DNA of 25,919 nt, taken from the NCBI GenBank assembly GCA_964650405.1, contig CAZYTO010000039.1, positions 1 to 25,919 of the forward strand, read 5' to 3'. Under the pieces are notes generated by a model. That model worked only from the letters and a program-made list of their open reading frames with translations. It ran no database searches and was not told the origin of the DNA. Source of the stretch: CAZYTO01 sp964650405. GTDB taxonomy: Bacteria > Acidobacteriota > Thermoanaerobaculia > Gp7-AA8. The position numbers and the translations under genes were made by a program. How positions within the stretch are numbered: position 1 is the first letter of the stretch; each line of letters begins with the position of its first letter. This document shows, in pieces, positions 23,379 to 25,919 of the stretch.

Positions 23379-23549
23379 GTGCTCCTTCTGCTGGAATGTG
23401 CCCTGCTCTTCCTGGCCATCCCGCTCGCGCTGCAGCGGGAGTGGATCCGCGTGCCGTGGATCTTTCCGCTCATGATCGTGGCTGCGCTGGCCACATTCCC
23501 ATCCTGCTGCTCCAGCACCTGCTGTGGCGCGAGGGATCACCAGGTGGTG
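23379..23549 (+). pseudogene. Decayed membrane protein gene (perhaps CPBP-type), frameshifted
   Basis: From GTG 23379 about 45 residues read as a membrane protein start (LLLLECALLFLAIPLALQ, then WIRVPWIFPLMIVAALATF). The frame then turns into Cys/Ser-rich nonsense, while the -1 frame continues a plausible helix (IPILLLQHLLWREG) from about 23501 before losing sense. That is the sign of a single-base indel in a gene already truncated by the repeat array downstream. The beginning resembles the first helices of CPBP/CAAX-type membrane proteases, but none of their catalytic motifs remain, so that identity is a guess. 23550-23688 holds nothing supportable. Confidence 0.4.
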
Positions 23550-23688
23550 GCCGCTCCGGCACCGCCGGCGCGCCTGTTCCCCTTGATCCGAAAGCCCATG
23601 TGGTCCAGGGCCGCCGGGGGCGGCGGCCACCACACCGAACCATCGAAGCCTGCCCCAAGGAAGAGTCGTTCGTCCTGCGCTGGCCTTC

Positions 23689-24235
23689 GTTACCGAATTC
23701 GACGCCTCCCAGCTCGGATTCGATGCCTTCCGGCCAGACATCAACGCTTGGCGGCCGGAGATCAACGTACGCCGGCAAAACAGTTGCTGATCGTAAAGAG
23801 CCAACCGCAACGAATGGCAGGTCTCCCGCCGCCGTACGAAAACAACCGCAACGCGTGGGAAATCTCGCATCATCGATGAGAAAAAAGCCGCCGTTTTGGC
23901 AGATTTCGTGGTGCTCTTAGGAAAAAACTCGCAAAATTTGGGAAGTTTCGAGCAAACGGTGTGAGATTCGGAGCCGTTTTGGCAGTTTTTTTCGCACCGA
24001 TACGTGAAAATTTCTCAGCGTTGTGAAAAAAAGTGCCGCCGTCCGAGAAAAATTGGTACCGGTGCGAAAAAACTTCGGACGATTTGCCCGAAACTTCGTA
24101 ACGGTTGCCCCAAATCTCGTACGAGTGCCAGAAAAACTCGTAACCGTGGCAGAAAATCTCGTACGAGTGCCAGGAAATCTCGTACGCGTGCGAGAAAAAG
24201 TGGTGCGCGTGTGAAAAAAAGTGTCAACGGGGACG
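23689..24235. repeat. Degenerate 21-bp periodic array with phased A-tracts
   Basis: 24026-24214 divides into nine abutting 21-bp units with core GAAAA(T/A)CTCGTACGAGTGCCA or variants, with no indel. A further partial unit follows to 24235. Upstream to about 23689 the same 21-bp period persists with a different, more decayed sequence (for example ATCAACG at 23740 and 23761). A-tracts of 3-7 bases recur about every 21 bp from 24007 to 24220, close to two helical turns, so the DNA is expected to be curved. The region is far richer in AT than its surroundings. No spacers are present, so it is not a CRISPR array. Confidence 0.85.
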
Positions 24236-24401
24236 CTTTCACACCACTTGCCCGATGACACGCGTAGCACGCGACCAGACCGCATGTGGCGGATCGGTCA
24301 CGGCTGGCCGAGGTTATTCTTAGTCTGAGCGCGCCCGGAATTGACACGGCCGCGGTAGACGGTGCCGGGCTTCCGTGCCACGCTTTCCGAGGGGCTTGCG
24401 C

Positions 24402-24578
24402 ATGGGAAAAGGAACGATGGTCGTCCTTGCCGTGGTCGCGCTCGCGGTTGGACTCGTGCAGTTGACCCCGTTTGCCTTCCTGTCAAAGAACGCGACCGAT
24501 TTCGTTTGGGGTCTCACCCTCGGCCTGGCGCTCGGTGCGGTGATCGCGTTCTTCGCCACGCGGACCGGCGACGGCTAA
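24402..24578 (+). CDS. Small two-helix membrane protein
   Basis: From ATG 24402 the frame encodes 58 residues: MGKGT, a first hydrophobic helix (MVVLAVVALAVGLVQLTPFAF), a short polar turn (LSKNATDF) and a second helix (VWGLTLGLALGAVIAFFA) with a short charged tail. A GAGGGG (24390-24395) 6 bp upstream serves as ribosome site and favours this start over the upstream in-frame codons. The helical-hairpin pattern is convincing; no function is known. Its last 96 bp overlap the end of the convergent stress-protein gene, whose tail in that stretch looks non-conserved. Confidence 0.65.
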   Translation: MGKGTMVVLAVVALAVGLVQLTPFAFLSKNATDFVWGLTLGLALGAVIAFFATRTGDG

Positions 24579-25430
24579 ATCAACGTAGGCATTGACGACC
24601 AGTACCGGACAGCCGCTCTGCTGGACGATGCGCTCGGCGGTCGAGCCGCGCAGGACGTCGGCCAGGGAGCGGTCGTGCTGGACGCCGATGGCAATCAGAT
24701 CGGCGTGTGTCAGCCTGGCCAGCTCGACCACCTGTTCCTCCTGCGTCTTCGCCGGCACGATCTTGAGCTCGCAACGATCGACGATCTCGCGCGGTACCCA
24801 GGCTCGAAGCTGGATGAGGTCGTCGATGGTGTTCTGCATCGCGTCGCTGTCGACGGTGCGCAGCAGGGTGAGCGGCGCGTTGACGCTGTCCGCCAGACCG
24901 GCGGCGATGGTCACGGCGTCACGGCATTCCGGCGTGTAACGCACTTCGCAGAGGACGCGGCGTACGGCGGGACTCTCGCCCGTCCTGGGATTGACGGCGA
25001 TGACCGGCACGTCGGCCATGCGCATGACCGCCTCGGTGACGGAGCCGACGACGAGCCGCCGCAGCCCGGTGCGGCCGTGCGTTCCCATGACGATGAGATC
25101 GGCGCCCGCCTCGTGCGCCGCCTGGGTGATGGCCAGGACCGGCACATCGACGATGACGTTCGTGTCATAGGCGACGTCGCTGCCGAGGGTCGCTTCGACG
25201 TGCCGTTCCAACTCCTCCTGCGCCCGCGCCACCAGGTCCTGGCGCGAGAGGTTGAGATTCGCCGCCGGCATCGTCGTGACATCGACCGGCGGCAGGAACG
25301 TGTCTGCGTAGACGACGAGCAGCCGGGCGTTGAAACGCGCCGCCAGCCCGCCCGCATAGCGCAGAGCATGCGCGGCAGTCTCACTGAAGTCGGTCGGCGC
25401 CAGGATGACTCTCGGTCGGAACGAGCGCAT
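24483..25430 (-). CDS. Tandem universal-stress protein (two UspA domains)
   Basis: This 315-residue protein has two UspA domains. Domain one (about 5-147) has ILAPTDFSETAAHALRYA and the ATP-binding loop VMGTHGRTGLRRLVVGSVTEAVMR. Domain two (about 155-285) has VLCEVRYTPECRDAVTIA and IGVQHDRSLADVLRGSTAER, in which the GxxGxG-like nucleotide loop is degenerate. Usp proteins bind ATP or other ligands and help survive starvation or oxidative stress. After VLVVNAYVD a 30-residue polar tail runs antisense to the small membrane protein gene and may be a read-through extension. A GAGGAG ribosome site (minus strand, 25444-25439) lies 8 bp before ATG 25430. Confidence 0.92.
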   Translation of the reverse strand: MRSFRPRVILAPTDFSETAAHALRYAGGLAARFNARLLVVYADTFLPPVDVTTMPAANLNLSRQDLVARAQEELERHVEATLGSDVAYDTNVIVDVPVLAITQAAHEAGADLIVMGTHGRTGLRRLVVGSVTEAVMRMADVPVIAVNPRTGESPAVRRVLCEVRYTPECRDAVTIAAGLADSVNAPLTLLRTVDSDAMQNTIDDLIQLRAWVPREIVDRCELKIVPAKTQEEQVVELARLTHADLIAIGVQHDRSLADVLRGSTAERIVQQSGCPVLVVNAYVDLAVAGPRGEERDHRTERQAEGETPNEIGRVL

Positions 25431-25454
25431 GGCGGAATCTCCTCACACAATCTA
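25431..25454 (-). promoter_or_regulatory. Candidate -10 box and RBS of the universal-stress gene
   Basis: On the minus strand TAGATT (25454-25449) is a -10 match, 18 nt before the ATG, with GAGGAG between them. This is a leadered start, in contrast to the box-next-to-start genes elsewhere in the window. A 7-bp hairpin (CGGGTGA 25496-25502 with TCACCCG 25509-25515) lies further upstream. Confidence 0.4.
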
Positions 25455-25557
25455 GACCCGGCCGTCATGTGCGCCGAGGAACTGGGTCACCGGAGCGGGT
25501 GACGGGCATCACCCGCCGGGGCGACCCGGCTTGGGGGGGCGGCTTGGCGGGGGGCTT

Positions 25558-25860
25558 GGGGTCACACCTTCCTTCCGCGGGCCGGGCCCGCCGACCTGGA
25601 GTCACATCTTCCTTCTCCGCGTCCCATCCCACCTTCTTTTTTCGCATCACCCATCGCCACTCGAGGGCCTGCCGACTGCCGGGAGTCACATCTTCCTTCT
25701 ACGCCGACTTGGGGACCTGCCGACCTGGGGAGGCCGACTTGGGGGGGAGGCCGACTTGGGGTCACATCTTTCTTTCTCGCCGACCTGGGGCCGCGGGCCC
25801 GCCGGCCTGGGGTCACATCTTTCTTCTCCGAGTCCCCATCCCCTCTTCCTTCTTCGCGTT
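25558..25860. repeat. Array of GTCACATCTT-type repeats at the window end
   Basis: Five copies of GTCAC(A)(T/C)CTT followed by YCTTC begin at 25561, 25601, 25685, 25761 and 25812, at uneven spacing (40, 84, 76, 51 bp). Most are preceded by GCCGACCTGGGG or GCCGACTTGGGG, and two are followed by CCCATCCC-type stretches and a pyrimidine run. The open frames across it are repetitive and not protein-like. No gene is supportable from 25455 to the end. Confidence 0.8.
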
Positions 25861-25919
25861 CCCGCATGGCCACTCTACGGGCTGTAGCGCGACCGGGGAG
25901 CGAGTTTCCATCCCGAGGA

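Noticed and set aside
24026..24214. CRISPR array
   Set aside because: Units abut each other without unique spacers, vary among themselves, and no cas gene is near.
24004..24285. Heptad-repeat proteins on both strands across the 21-bp array
   Set aside because: Three frames are open at once only because the unit is 21 bp long. No ribosome site precedes them and no frame has a natural protein start.
25531..25887. 118-residue open frame at the window end
   Set aside because: Its translation is only the GTCACATCTT repeat read as protein (repeated SHIFLLR-like pieces). There is no ribosome site or balanced composition.

Overview
The window is GC-rich, densely coded bacterial chromosome. No rRNA, tRNA, CRISPR array or intact insertion sequence is visible. 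An Acidobacteriota-like host is my best inference, from low-complexity intergenic repeats (GGCTGAAA runs, GAGTGCTGAGTGCCGAG-type runs, GGCGAGCGG runs, GTCACATCTTYCTTC copies), many GTG/TTG starts, several start codons placed right behind a -10-like box, and an outer-membrane style gene set. No marker gene confirms the phylum.

Layout. (1) 1-5765, envelope genes: a cut-off alpha/beta hydrolase and a family-2 glycosyltransferase on the minus strand; divergent from them a possible 33-residue membrane peptide overlapping an MMPL/RND exporter; a PAP2 phosphatase convergent with the exporter; and an MprF/YbhN-type integral membrane protein. (2) 5877-13641, the centrepiece: eight genes on the plus strand, each overlapping the next by 4-16 bp. 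They encode a GT-B-like transferase, an SpsF-like nucleotidyltransferase, a split transketolase (two subunits), a class III PLP aminotransferase, an SDR oxidoreductase, a KdsC-type HAD phosphatase fused to a NeuB synthase that lacks the usual SAF domain, and an unknown 117-residue protein. Together they read as a pathway that builds, aminates, condenses with PEP, dephosphorylates, nucleotide-activates and transfers an unusual ulosonic-acid-like sugar. I know of no characterised pathway with this exact set. (3) 13642-15690: repeats, two small unknown genes, a 640-bp stretch without a convincing gene, and a Phd/VapC-type toxin-antitoxin pair with visibly lower GC. (4) 15715-19469: a LolC/E-type permease and a large secreted M14 peptidase, divergent, whose start regions are two inverted copies of the same 55-bp promoter-plus-start-codon module. 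(5) 19572-23333: a stand-alone receiver protein, an XRE-type regulator, a hairpin-rich stretch that may be a structured RNA, and polyphosphate kinase ppk1. (6) 23334-25919: a decayed membrane-protein gene, a roughly 550-bp array with 21-bp periodicity and phased A-tracts, a small two-helix membrane protein, a tandem universal-stress protein, and a terminal array of GTCACATCTT repeats.

The most interesting items are the transketolase/NeuB operon, the 55-bp inverted promoter duplication, the 21-bp phased A-tract array, and the recurrent layout of a -10-like box 5-6 nt from the start codon, which suggests leaderless mRNAs.
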